Of a stretch of DNA of 64,000 bases, positions 53,199-61,646 are shown in pieces. The notes under the pieces were generated by a model. That model saw nothing but the letters and a program-made list of their open reading frames with translations. It had not been told where the DNA came from and made no database searches. A program made the translations under genes and the position numbers. The DNA comes from Streptomyces sp. T12 (lineage in GTDB: Bacteria > Actinomycetota > Actinomycetes > Streptomycetales > Streptomycetaceae). The stretch covers positions 1,178,001-1,242,000 of the forward strand of contig NZ_CP117866.1 of NCBI RefSeq assembly GCF_028736035.1. The letters are read 5' to 3'. How positions within the stretch are numbered: the first letter of the stretch is position 1; the number at the start of each line of letters is the position of its first letter.

Positions 53199-54695
53199 AT
53201 GTCGGGGGATACGGCGGGGCAAGCGACGACAGGGCTGCGGCGCGACGCGATCGGGTTGCGCGAGGTCCTGTTCCAGAGCATCACGGCCATGGCGCCGGCC
53301 GCGGCGGTCGCGGCGTCCATTCCGGCGGGGGCGGCCTTCGCGGGCGGAAGCCTGCCGCTGTCGGTGCTGATCGCTCTGGTGGCGTGTCTGTTCACCGCGT
53401 CGTGCGTCGCCGAGCTGGCGCGGGAGCTGCCGGCCGCGGGCTCGGTGTCCACGTATGTGGCGCAGGGGCTGCATCCCGCCGTGGGTTTCCTCGTCGGCTG
53501 GGGCTATGTGTTCGTCGAGGCACTCGTCCCGCCGCTGCTGCTTCTGCAGCTGGGCTTCACGACGGCGGGCACGCTGCACCAGGAATGGTCCTCGTATCCG
53601 GCGGACCTGTGGTGGCCGTGGGCGCTCGCGGGGGCCGCGATCATCGCCGTCTCCGGGTACCTGGGGGTGCGTGCCTCTGCCCGGTTCGGCACGGTCCTCG
53701 GGGTCTTCGAGGTTCTCGTCCTCGTGGTGTTCGCCGGCTGGCTGATCGGCAAGGCGGGCGGGGACAACACGCTGTCCGTGTTCGGGACGTCGCACACCGC
53801 GGAGGGCCACGCGGGCCTCAGCGGAGTGTTCGCCGGGTCGGTCTACACGGTGCTCGCCTTCGCCGGGTTCGAGGCCGCGGCACCGCTGGCCGAGGAGACA
53901 CGGAACCCGCGCCGGACGATGCACCGCGCGGTGCTCGGCGCGGCCCTCGGAATCGGCCTGTTCTACGTACTCACCACCTACGCCATGACCGTGTACTACG
54001 GGCCGGACCGCTTCGGGGAGTTCGGGGCCTCCGGCGACGCGTCCTGGGAGGGCGTGGCCCGGGCGTCGTTCGGGCTGTTCTGGGTGCTGGTGTTCCTGGC
54101 CGTGGTCAACTCGGCCATCGCCAACGCCAACGCGTGCGCCAACGTCTCCACCCGGACCGCCTTCGCCCTGGCCCGCATCCGCGTCCTGCCCCGCTTCCTT
54201 GCCGTGCTGCACCCCAAGTACCGCTCCCCCGTCGCCGGTATCGCCGTGCAGACCGTCGTCGCGATCGGCGCCGTGCTGGGGCTGGGGTTGGCCTACGACC
54301 CGGTGACGGCGTTCCTGCTGCTGGCCACGGTGATCGTGACGGTCGTGATCGGCGTGTACATCGTGGTGAACCTCGCCTGTGCCGGCTACTTCCTGCGCCG
54401 CAGGCGCGAGGCGCTCAAGCCCGTACGGCATCTGCTCCTGCCCGTCCTCGGCATCGCCGCGTTCGTGCCCGCGCTGCTGACCGCGGCGGGACTGCCCGTC
54501 TTCGACTTCGTCTCCGAGCTGACCGCGCCAGTGTCGTACGCGGGATCCGTGGTCGGTGTGTGGATGGCGGCCGGGGTCGTGGTGTTGGTCGTGCTCATAC
54601 GGCGCCACCCGGGGCGCATAGCCGAGACCGCTCGTGTGCACCTCGACGACCCCTCCCCCACCGGCCTTCCGCAGAATGGAGCTGTGCAGCGATGA
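53199..54695 (+). CDS. APC-family amino acid permease
   Basis: A 498-residue transporter with 12 predicted helices. The APC signature lies in helix 1: LFQSITAMAPAAAVAASIPAG (substrate-binding glycine-like stretch), then AFAGFEAAAPLAEETRNPRRT in helix 6 and NANACANVSTRTAFALAR. It imports amino acids or amine-like compounds with protons. The start at 53199 follows GAGGGGG. It overlaps the acetamidase/formamidase gene by 4 bp, suggesting uptake of an amide or nitrogen source that the partner hydrolyses. Confidence 0.88.
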   Translation: MSGDTAGQATTGLRRDAIGLREVLFQSITAMAPAAAVAASIPAGAAFAGGSLPLSVLIALVACLFTASCVAELARELPAAGSVSTYVAQGLHPAVGFLVGWGYVFVEALVPPLLLLQLGFTTAGTLHQEWSSYPADLWWPWALAGAAIIAVSGYLGVRASARFGTVLGVFEVLVLVVFAGWLIGKAGGDNTLSVFGTSHTAEGHAGLSGVFAGSVYTVLAFAGFEAAAPLAEETRNPRRTMHRAVLGAALGIGLFYVLTTYAMTVYYGPDRFGEFGASGDASWEGVARASFGLFWVLVFLAVVNSAIANANACANVSTRTAFALARIRVLPRFLAVLHPKYRSPVAGIAVQTVVAIGAVLGLGLAYDPVTAFLLLATVIVTVVIGVYIVVNLACAGYFLRRRREALKPVRHLLLPVLGIAAFVPALLTAAGLPVFDFVSELTAPVSYAGSVVGVWMAAGVVVLVVLIRRHPGRIAETARVHLDDPSPTGLPQNGAVQR

Positions 54696-55702
54696 GCGAC
54701 CCCCGGATCCTGACCGTGCGCCCGGAACCGGGCGAATACGCTTGGACGTTCGGCGGCGCACCGCCCGTGGCGCGCATCGCACCCGGCACGGTTCTCGACC
54801 TGTACACGGAGGACTGCTTCGCCGGGCGGGTGCGGTCGGAGAAGGACCTGGTGTCTCAGGTGTGCGAGTTCCCCTACCTCAACCCGCAGACAGGCCCCTT
54901 CCACATCGAGGGCGCCGAGCCGGGTGACACGATCGCCGTGCATTTCGTGGCGATCGAACCGGCCCGGGACTGGGCCGCGTCGACCACGGTCCCGTTGTTC
55001 GGCGCACTGACCTCCACGCACACCACGGCCACGCTGCAACCGCCGCTCCCGGAGACCGTCTGGATCTGGCAGCTCGACCGGACACGACGTACGGCGCTGT
55101 TCCGGGCACACGACAGTGACATCGAGGCCGAGCTGCCCATGGATCCGATGCACGGCACGGTCGGGGTGGCCCCCGCCAATCTGGAGGTGCGCTCGGCCCT
55201 GGTGCCCGACGCGCACGGCGGGAACATGGACACGCCCGAGATGCGGGCGGGCGTCACCTGCTATCTCGGGGTGAACGTCGAGGGCGCGCTGCTCAGCCTC
55301 GGCGACGGGCACGCCCGGCAGGGCGAGGGCGAGACCTGTGGGGTGGCGGTCGAGTGCGCGATGAACACCGTGGTGATCGTCGAGTTGCTCAAGGGGCTCG
55401 CCACACCCTGGCCGCGCATCGAGTCGGACACGCACATCATCTCGACGGGCTCGGCCCGGCCGCTGGAGGACGCGTTCCGGATATCCCAGCTCGACCTGGT
55501 GCAGTGGCTGGTGCGCGACTACGGGTTCGGTGAGCTGGACGCGTACCAGTTCGCGACCCAGGCCGTCGAGTCGCCGCTGGCCAATGTGTGCGACACCAAC
55601 TACACGTGCGTGGCCAAGATCCGAAAGCAGTGGCTGCCCGCACGCGAGACGCACCGCGGACTTCATGCACGGCTGCGGGAGACGGCAGCGACTCTGCGCT
55701 GA
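54692..55702 (+). CDS. Acetamidase/formamidase family amidohydrolase
   Basis: A 336-residue FmdA_AmdA-type amidase. Family blocks: PGTVLDLYTEDCFAG at the N-terminus, FHIEGAEPGDTIAVHFV, a central DPMHGTVGVAP region, HGGNMDTPEMRAGVTCYL and LGDGHARQGEGETCG. These enzymes release ammonia from short aliphatic amides in the cytosol. It shares 4 bp with the permease stop and must be translated with it. Its exact substrate is unknown. Confidence 0.9.
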   Translation: MSDPRILTVRPEPGEYAWTFGGAPPVARIAPGTVLDLYTEDCFAGRVRSEKDLVSQVCEFPYLNPQTGPFHIEGAEPGDTIAVHFVAIEPARDWAASTTVPLFGALTSTHTTATLQPPLPETVWIWQLDRTRRTALFRAHDSDIEAELPMDPMHGTVGVAPANLEVRSALVPDAHGGNMDTPEMRAGVTCYLGVNVEGALLSLGDGHARQGEGETCGVAVECAMNTVVIVELLKGLATPWPRIESDTHIISTGSARPLEDAFRISQLDLVQWLVRDYGFGELDAYQFATQAVESPLANVCDTNYTCVAKIRKQWLPARETHRGLHARLRETAATLR

Positions 55703-55834
55703 GCGCCCCGGCCGAACTCAGAAGCTGTGTCACAACCTCTTTCCGCAGGTCACAGCGCTATGAAGCGCGATGATGATTCTGTTTGCCGTTCGGGTTGGCG
55801 TCGATGGACGGGCATCCGAACGGCGTCGGAAGGC
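55703..55834. other. Gap containing a possible insertion-sequence end
   Basis: A 132-bp gap between the amidase and the minus-strand zinc-ribbon gene. It has GAAGCTGTGTCACAACCTC followed by TTTCCGCAGGTCA (55740-55752), the same 13-mer as at 5636-5648. The combination looks like the end of an insertion sequence, but no inverted partner was identified. Confidence 0.35.
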
Positions 55835-56032
55835 TCACCAGTCCGGGTTCGTGGGTTCGGGCGGGTCCCAGTCACAGAACGGGCACCAGTTCCGCCCGGC
55901 GGGTTCGTCCCGGAAGTGCACTGTGGGCTCGCCGCACCACGGGCAGGGGTAGCCCCGCTCCAGTTCGTCGGCATACGCGTCGAGGATGGCGGCCTGGTGC
56001 CGTAGAGCGAGTTCTTCTTCTCGGGGTCCCAT
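55835..56032 (-). CDS. Small zinc-ribbon protein
   Basis: A 65-residue protein with two CxxC pairs (CPWC at residues 30-33 and CPFC at 50-53), a zinc ribbon. An N-terminal helix EEELALRHQAAILDAYADEL precedes it. AAGGAGG lies 6 bases before the ATG at 56032, so it is very likely translated on its own. It is also in frame with the transposase upstream, whose reading frame continues into it without a stop. Small zinc ribbons of this kind are common on Streptomyces mobile elements. Confidence 0.75.
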   Translation of the reverse strand: MGPREEELALRHQAAILDAYADELERGYPCPWCGEPTVHFRDEPAGRNWCPFCDWDPPEPTNPDW

Positions 56033-56968
56033 GTCGGCCTCCTTGCGGCAGGCTCCATCCTCAGGATGCACCCGCGCTCTGCCCTGGTCAGTGCGGGATG
56101 CGAGGTTCTCAGGCGGCTGCCGCGAGGGCGACCGGGCCGTCTCGGGCTGGCGGCGCGGCCGGGTCAGGCGGCGAGTCATGAGGGTGATGAACGCCCACTG
56201 GATGTGCGCCTCGGCATGGGCCATCAGGCGCTCGTAATCCCGTGCGTTGCGTCGGGCCCGCATCGTCCACGAATTCGACCGCTCGATCACCCACCGCTTC
56301 GGTAGCACGACGAAGCCGTCGGCGTCCTTGGGGCGGGGAACGACCTTGATTGTGATGCCGAGGGTGTCCTGGGCCCAGGTGCTGAACTCCTCTCCGCCAT
56401 AGCTGTCGTCCGCCCAGACCAGGACGATTTCGGGGTGTTCGGCGTGAAGGCGGGTCAGCAGGATGCGGGCCGCGTCGCGGTCCTGGACGTCGGCGGGGGT
56501 GACGAGCAGATCGACGAGCAGGCCGTCCTGGTCAACCAGGAGATGTCGCTTCCGCCCGTTTATGTGCTTGTTTGCATCGCACCCGCGTGTCGCGTTCGAC
56601 ACCGTCTCCGCACCTTTGACGGACTGAGAGTCCACGATCACCCGCACCGGCAAGGGACAGCGCCGACGGCGCAGCCGCAGCCGTCGGCGGAGCTGGTCAA
56701 AGATCCACTTGAGCACGCCGGCCTTCGCCCAGCGGGCGAAGTACCCGAACACGGTGCGCCAGGGGATGCCGAAGTCGGCGGGCAGCGCGCGCCATTTCGC
56801 CCCGTTGTCGACGATGTAGCGGATCGAGTCGACCACCCGTCGCCGGGGCCACTTCTCGGGCGCGCCGCCCTTCGGGGTCTGGCATGCGGGCGTCGGGAGA
56901 AGGCGTTCGAGCAGGGCCCATTCGAGGTCGCTGGCGTCGGAGGGGTAGTGGTAGCAGGGCAGCATCAT
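55835..56968 (-). CDS. IS5-type transposase, frame continuing into the zinc-ribbon gene
   Basis: A DDE transposase starting at an ATG at 56968. The N-terminal domain SDASDLEWALLERLLPTP to WPRRRVVDSIRYIVDNGAKW is typical of IS5-family helix-turn-helix domains. Catalytic residues are visible in VIVDSQSVKGAE (D), VWADDSYGGEEF (D) and WVIERSNSWTMRARR (E). Recognisable transposase sequence ends at MTRRLTR (about 270 residues), but no stop follows; a Pro/Arg-rich stretch leads into the zinc-ribbon frame. No flanking inverted repeats or target duplication were found, so it may be an old or truncated insertion. Confidence 0.8.
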   Translation of the reverse strand: MMLPCYHYPSDASDLEWALLERLLPTPACQTPKGGAPEKWPRRRVVDSIRYIVDNGAKWRALPADFGIPWRTVFGYFARWAKAGVLKWIFDQLRRRLRLRRRRCPLPVRVIVDSQSVKGAETVSNATRGCDANKHINGRKRHLLVDQDGLLVDLLVTPADVQDRDAARILLTRLHAEHPEIVLVWADDSYGGEEFSTWAQDTLGITIKVVPRPKDADGFVVLPKRWVIERSNSWTMRARRNARDYERLMAHAEAHIQWAFITLMTRRLTRPRRQPETARSPSRQPPENLASRTDQGRARVHPEDGACRKEADMGPREEELALRHQAAILDAYADELERGYPCPWCGEPTVHFRDEPAGRNWCPFCDWDPPEPTNPDW

Positions 56969-56977
56969 GACGGCGTG

Positions 56978-57023
56978 GGGCCGCGACCTGGGGAGGAAGC
57001 CAACTGCGGGGCGGTCGCGGCCC
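56978..57023. terminator. 11-bp inverted repeat between racP-like gene and transposase
   Basis: GGGCCGCGACC (56978-56988) and GGTCGCGGCCC (57013-57023) are perfect arms with a 24-nt loop, in the 73-bp gap after the RacP-like stop. It may end the upstream operon; the other possibility is an insertion-sequence end. Confidence 0.55.
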
Positions 57024-57041
57024 GTTGCCTGCCTTTCCGGT

Positions 57042-57452
57042 TCACTCCAGGTTGGACAGCAGCTGGAGGGTGGACTCGATCGCGCCCATCTGGGCCATGA
57101 CGGTGCGGATATAGGGGTCGTCAGGGGTCTTCTTCTGGTGCGGGAGCAGAATCCCGGCGATGAAGTTCTCGACATGGTGGTGCACGGTGTCGAAGAACGC
57201 CCGCTCGTAGCCGATCCAGACCTCCGGCGCGTCGTCCAGCAGCCGATACCCCCACTTCCTGTCCCAGGTCACAGGCGGAAGACCACGCGCGGCCGCGACC
57301 TGCCGCAGGTGCGCGAGCCCGGTGTGGATCTGCGCGCGGGTGCGTTCGGTGGCGGCCATGAGCTGGGTGATGGTCAGTCCGGCGGGGCGGGCCTCCTGCA
57401 GGGCGCTGAGGATCGCTTCGGCGTGGACGTGAGCGGGGACGCCCCGCCCCAT
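57042..57452 (-). CDS. RacP-like protein (integrative-element gene)
   Basis: A 136-residue soluble protein with an N-terminal winged-helix-like region (EAILSALQEARPAGLTITQL, MAATERTRAQIHTGLAHLRQV) and a C-terminal helical part (EVWIGYERAFFDTVHHHVENF). It resembles proteins annotated RacP in Streptomyces, whose role is unknown; recognition is from memory of the pattern. It starts 4 bp downstream of the DUF6192-like gene stop, hence same operon. A regulatory DNA-binding role is plausible. Confidence 0.65.
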   Translation of the reverse strand: MGRGVPAHVHAEAILSALQEARPAGLTITQLMAATERTRAQIHTGLAHLRQVAAARGLPPVTWDRKWGYRLLDDAPEVWIGYERAFFDTVHHHVENFIAGILLPHQKKTPDDPYIRTVMAQMGAIESTLQLLSNLE

Positions 57453-57455
57453 CGC

Positions 57456-58360
57456 CTACTCACCCGAGCCCTTCAGCAGCTTCTCAAGCTGCTCGTCCAG
57501 GTCGACCTCGCCACGGGTGACGGCGCCCTCGATCCAGTCGGCCGCGGCGCGCACCCTCGCAAGTCCCCGGCCGATGGTGCCGCGTTCGGCGTCGTCGTAG
57601 TGCTCGCCGCGCAGGTTCGGCACGATCCGCCCGGCCGTCGTGACGAACTGCGCGCAGGCCGCGACCAGGTCCATGAACTGGGCGCTGTGCTCCATGCGCT
57701 GCAGCTGCGGGGCAGCTTCCTCGTGCACGAACTGGGCCTGCTGGCGGAACCGGTCGAACTGAGCCTCGTTAACCGCGTGCCGGGCGGTGTCATCGGCCAT
57801 GGCCTTCGAAGCGACCGCAGGACGGCGCAGGAAGTCGGTGGTCACCACCGAGGCAACCGTGTCGTCGGCGGCCAGGTCGTGGATGGCCTCCACCTTCTCC
57901 TGCACGCTCTCCGGGGTGTCGACCTTCCAGCCCACTACGCGTTTCGCGCTGTCGTGCGTCCAGCGGGGCGGGCCGCCGCGCGGGGTGGGCGGGGGGGGGT
58001 GTTCACCGCCTCGAACCGCTCCTCGGGATCCTGGATACCGGCCAGGATCTTGTGGATCGTGTGCGAGACGTCCGCCCGCCGACGCTCCTTCGGCCAGCGG
58101 GAGGCCACCCACCGGTAGCCCCGGACCGTGGAGTACGACAGGCCGATGTCCTCGGCGAATAGCCGGATGGCCTCGCTGACCGTGAACAGGTCGTCCTTCC
58201 CGGACGGATTCGCACCCCCATACGAGCGCATCGGCTCGATCTCCATGGCCGCATCGCCAATCCGCCACTGGGCGCCGCTCATCGTGGCGACCCAATCCCG
58301 TCCCAGCTTGACCAGCTCGTCGTAGCGTTCCCGGGTCACACTGCCGATCATCGCGGGCAT
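57456..58360 (-). pseudogene. DUF6192-like (RacO-type) gene interrupted by a frameshift at a G9 tract
   Basis: Two halves in different minus-strand frames make one protein of about 301 residues. The N-part (from 58360 or 58351) reads SVTRERYDELVKLGRDWVAT, then a homeodomain-like block SEAIRLFAEDIGLSYSTVRG and DVSHTIHKILAGIQDPEERF. The C-part continues DSAKRVVGWKVDTPESVQEK and ends EVDLDEQLEKLLKGSGE. The frames meet at a run of nine G (57991-57999); a tenth would restore the gene. The family matches Streptomyces DUF6192, from memory. Both halves keep normal codon bias, so loss is recent, phase-variable or a sequencing artefact. Confidence 0.75.
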
Positions 58361-58517
58361 CCGGACACCACCCCCACGGGCCCCGGTGCGGCACCCTTCC
58401 ATGCCACCAACTGGCCCTGACGGCCCGATACTTCGCGCCATCCGACGGCCTCCGGCCGTCGGAAAGGGCGCACGGCCCCGGTTGTGGAGCAGGTCCATAG
58501 CCGCCGGATACTCGGTC

Positions 58518-58853
58518 TCACAACTTGCGCTGCTGCGTGCGCCGCCTGTGCCAGGCCCGTTTGCGGCAGCCGGGAGAGCAGTACGTTGCCGAGACGGGAC
58601 GTTCGACTCCGACCGTCCAAGACGTCCCGCACTCCGGGCATCTGGCCGTCACGCCGGCTTTCACCGCCTCGGTCCTCGCCCGCGCCCGCCGCATCCGCCG
58701 CCAGTTCGGCGACCGGCACGCAGATGAGCAGAACACCGCCGTCGCCTTCGCCGCTGGCATCAGCGGACCTCCGCACCCACGGCACACCCGCGGCCCGGAG
58801 TCGTCGTCCGCGACCACGACCAGCCGCAGCCGGGGCGCCTCGTCCCTGCCCAT
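58518..58853 (-). CDS. Small double zinc-finger protein
   Basis: A 111-residue basic protein with two treble-clef-like zinc sites: CRGCGGPL to CSSACRSPNWRR and CPECGTSW to CSPGCRKRAWHRRR. Each has CxxC followed by CxxxC. A short hydrophobic N-terminus (LRLVVVADDD) precedes them. It is probably a nucleic-acid-binding protein of an integrative element, first gene of the minus-strand accessory cluster. The start at 58853 has only a weak ribosome site. Confidence 0.7.
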   Translation of the reverse strand: MGRDEAPRLRLVVVADDDSGPRVCRGCGGPLMPAAKATAVFCSSACRSPNWRRMRRARARTEAVKAGVTARCPECGTSWTVGVERPVSATYCSPGCRKRAWHRRRTQQRKL

Positions 58854-58891
58854 ACGGCCACCGTACGGCCCGTTCGTTCATCCATCACGTG

Positions 58892-60304
58892 TCAGGCGCC
58901 ACGCAACAGAAGGCCGAGCGGGTCGATCAGAAACAGCAGGAGTACGCACGTTACGTGCACGACAGTTCGGCGTGCCCCGCCATGCGCACCAGCGCCGAAG
59001 GGACGAGGCTGGGGGCGGAGCTGAACATTGGGATGGCGTGTCAGGCCGTGTCCGAGCGAGACGCACAGCACCAGCCCCGAGTAGAACAACAGGGAAGGAA
59101 GAGGTGCCAGCCGGGAGGCGGGAACGAGCACGCTGAAGAACATGTACAGCAGGACCATGATGGTCCCCATCAAGAGCACGGCCTGGGTGCAGCTGCCGTT
59201 CGGCCCGCCTGTATGGTCGAGGCGTCTCAGGGCCCGGTAGCGCCGCCACCAGCCGGGATGTGTATGCCAGGGGCGCGTAGCCGCCCGCAGCGGGCGCGCT
59301 TTGCGTACCCAGGCAAGCAGATCGCTCCATCCCTTCGGCCCGGCGTCCCAGGCTGTCTTGTCCCAGCCGGAACCCATCGCGTTCATGGCCAGATCGCACC
59401 AGGCTCTCGGATCGGCGCCCCAGTCGACTGCGTCCAGGTCGGCGCACAACTCGCGACTGCGCAGGAAATCGGTGTAGGTCGCATACGTCATGGCGACCAA
59501 GGTGGCCAGCATGGCCGCTGTCCACAGCGGCGACGGCCCCTCGCCCGGCCAGTGCGTGTGCATACTGCCGGTGAACTCTCCCACGGACAGCCAGGCCAGC
59601 ACCGCGCCACAGGGCAAGACGATGACGATGCAGAAAGCCTGCCACAAGGCCCTGACGGCAACCCCCAGTTCGACGTCACGGTTGCGGATGTGCGCCAGCT
59701 CGTGCAGCACCACCGCATCGAAGATGTGGCGAGTCTTGCGTCTGTCGGGATGTAGGGCGCACAGACCGTTGTCAAGGACGATGACGTACCGACCGGCACT
59801 GCCGACGGTGACGGCTCCTGCCGTGAGGCGGCGCGGGTTGCGTAAGAACACCGGCGGCGGCACAACCCCGGACCGCCGCGCCAGTCGCAGCAGAGCCTCG
59901 GGAAGCAACAACGCCTCAGCGTCCCCGTCAGCGTCAGGCCTGATCTCATCAAGACGACCGCCGCGCAGCCGCCATAAGGGCCCGCACAGGTACAGTGCCA
60001 CCGCAATTACCAGCATCAGCCCACACCCGCACAGGGCGAAGGGAACGGCGGCATCCAGGACAGTGGCATCGTACTGACGGGCCCGTGCCGGTCTTTCCAG
60101 GCTGCCGGTGTCCAGAGGATGCCCGATCATGGAGTCGGTCGGAGGCCCGATCGGAGGGGCTTTGGGGGACCGGCCAGAGTTCAGACCCTGCGCTGTACAC
60201 AGGGGAAGTCCCAACGCGAGCGTCGCGACCAGGATCAAGAACAACGCGCACCGGCGAGTGGTGCCCTGCCCCAGGACACGCTGGTCCTCAGGGGTAGAGC
60301 CCAT
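58892..60304 (-). CDS. Membrane-embedded M48-type zinc metallopeptidase
   Basis: A 470-residue integral membrane protein. A signal-anchor (residues about 17-40), a second helix (about 85-107), then a cytosolic-facing or luminal catalytic part with HELAHIRNRDVELG (HExxH zinc motif), the third ligand likely Glu in RSRELCADLDAVDW, and later helices (about 378-405, 410-430, 450-468). The organisation resembles Peptidase_M48/M56 proteases for membrane-protein quality control or signalling. The start ATG is immediately after the stop of the upstream partner gene, GAGGAATCC serving as ribosome site. Confidence 0.8.
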   Translation of the reverse strand: MGSTPEDQRVLGQGTTRRCALFLILVATLALGLPLCTAQGLNSGRSPKAPPIGPPTDSMIGHPLDTGSLERPARARQYDATVLDAAVPFALCGCGLMLVIAVALYLCGPLWRLRGGRLDEIRPDADGDAEALLLPEALLRLARRSGVVPPPVFLRNPRRLTAGAVTVGSAGRYVIVLDNGLCALHPDRRKTRHIFDAVVLHELAHIRNRDVELGVAVRALWQAFCIVIVLPCGAVLAWLSVGEFTGSMHTHWPGEGPSPLWTAAMLATLVAMTYATYTDFLRSRELCADLDAVDWGADPRAWCDLAMNAMGSGWDKTAWDAGPKGWSDLLAWVRKARPLRAATRPWHTHPGWWRRYRALRRLDHTGGPNGSCTQAVLLMGTIMVLLYMFFSVLVPASRLAPLPSLLFYSGLVLCVSLGHGLTRHPNVQLRPQPRPFGAGAHGGARRTVVHVTCVLLLFLIDPLGLLLRGA

Positions 60305-60763
60305 TCAGGATTCCTCCGGCGAGACAGCCAGTCCCGACACCACGGCGTCGGCCAGCCCCTCGGCCTGCCCTGACTCCATGCCCGCCGCCAGCGCCCGCGC
60401 GTGGACTTTGGCTCGTACCTCTGTGAGCTGCGTAGGCGAAAGGGGTGGTACCTCCATCGGCGGCGAAGGCTGGCCCCGAAGCCGGCGCAGCCAAGCGAGA
60501 CCCCGGCGGCTGGCCCCGTCCACGGCCGCAGCCGCCCCACGCTGAGCCAACTCATTGACCACCAGCCAAACCACCGGAGTGACGAGCGCGGCTACTTCGG
60601 TGACCCCGAAGCCGAGCGGATCACGCCGCTCACGGGAGCGACGGAAAACACGCGTGATTTCCCCGTCATCCAGCGAAGCCATCCCGTCCAGTAGCGTCAG
60701 CTCGCCTGGAGCCTGCTTGGCGATGATCTCCCTTACCACCTGCCGCAAACTCTGTCCACCCAC
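60305..60763 (-). CDS. Unknown partner protein of the M48 peptidase
   Basis: A 152-residue protein whose TGA touches the peptidase ATG, so the two are translationally coupled. Helical: residues 1-45 soluble (EIIAKQAPGELTLLDGMASL), a moderately hydrophobic helix (VTEVAALVTPVVWLVVNELA) near 54-75, and a C-terminal LSPTQLTEVRAKVHARALAAG. No known domain is recognised. It could be a regulator, adaptor or substrate of the peptidase. Confidence 0.7.
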   Translation of the reverse strand: MGGQSLRQVVREIIAKQAPGELTLLDGMASLDDGEITRVFRRSRERRDPLGFGVTEVAALVTPVVWLVVNELAQRGAAAAVDGASRRGLAWLRRLRGQPSPPMEVPPLSPTQLTEVRAKVHARALAAGMESGQAEGLADAVVSGLAVSPEES

Positions 60764-60951
60764 GTGGTTTCCTCCCCCTCGGTCACCAGGGCTAACGAGC
60801 CAGTACCGGGGTAAGAAACGCCGCCAGGGCGGCAGTTACATCACACTCAGGAAGCCAGACCGCGAACGAGTTCCGCCCTTGAAGTCCTAGATCGAAGAAT
60901 CGATCGCATGTCATGCAAGCATCAGGAACAGGCTCTCAACGCTGAAAGGCA
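60764..60951. promoter_or_regulatory. Divergent promoter region with inverted repeats
   Basis: Between the M48 pair and the amidase, GATCGA-agaa-TCGATC (60890-60905) is a perfect inverted repeat, directly followed by GCAT-GTC-ATGC (60906-60916). They lie where either divergent promoter could be repressed. Confidence 0.5.
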
Positions 60952-61560
60952 ATGCCCCCTTTGGAACGCGCAAGACCACGATCCAGCCGACGGCGCCTCC
61001 TCCAAGGCACCGTCCTCGCCGCCGTCCCGTATGTCCTGCTCCCCGAACGGCGGGCCGGTGCCCACGTCCCGGCACCCGACTACCCGCCCGCTGTGTGGCG
61101 GCCGGCGAGCACCGCCAACTACACGGTGGCGAACCGCCCCACGACCCACCAGGTCGACCGGGTGATCATCCACGTGACACAGACCACCTACCCCAAAACC
61201 CTGTTCGTCTTCGAGAACCCCAGGAAGAAGGTGTCCGCCCACTACGTCGTCCGATCAGGAGACGGACACACGTCCCAGTGCGTGCGCGAGGCCGACATCG
61301 CCTGGCACGCCGGGGACTGGGACCACAACGCGCGCAGCATCGGCATCGAGCACGAGGGCTGGGTGGACCAATCCGGCTACTTCACCGGCGTCCTGTACGA
61401 GAAGTCGGCGCTGCTGACGGCGGCGATCTGCGAAAAGTACGGCATTCCGAAGGACCGGGAGCACATCATCGGGCACTACGAGGTTCCGGGCACGGACCAC
61501 ACCGATCCCGGTCCGCACTGGGACTGGGCGCGCTATATACGACTGGTCAACTCAGCCTGA
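60952..61560 (+). CDS. Tat-exported N-acetylmuramoyl-L-alanine amidase (type 2)
   Basis: A 202-residue Amidase_2/PGRP-fold enzyme. A twin-arginine signal (SSRRRLLQGTVLAAVPYVLL) directs export in folded form. Zinc ligands: His in VDRVIIHVTQT, His in GHYEVPGTDHTDPGPHWDW, with conserved Glu/His in IGIEHEGW. It cleaves the bond between muramic acid and the stem peptide of peptidoglycan. The short GAAAGG before the ATG is the ribosome site. It lies divergent from the M48 pair. Confidence 0.88.
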   Translation: MPPLERARPRSSRRRLLQGTVLAAVPYVLLPERRAGAHVPAPDYPPAVWRPASTANYTVANRPTTHQVDRVIIHVTQTTYPKTLFVFENPRKKVSAHYVVRSGDGHTSQCVREADIAWHAGDWDHNARSIGIEHEGWVDQSGYFTGVLYEKSALLTAAICEKYGIPKDREHIIGHYEVPGTDHTDPGPHWDWARYIRLVNSA

Positions 61561-61646
61561 GACCGGCCGCACCAGAACCGAACCGGTGTGCCCAGTTCAA
61601 GTGACCCCAGTCGAAGAGGTTGTCCGTCCGCGTACCCGGAGTGACG

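Noticed and set aside
53153..55702. One 849-codon plus-strand frame including the amidase
   Set aside because: Its 5' part is an alternative frame within the permease gene; the amidase starts at 54692, where the permease stop overlaps.
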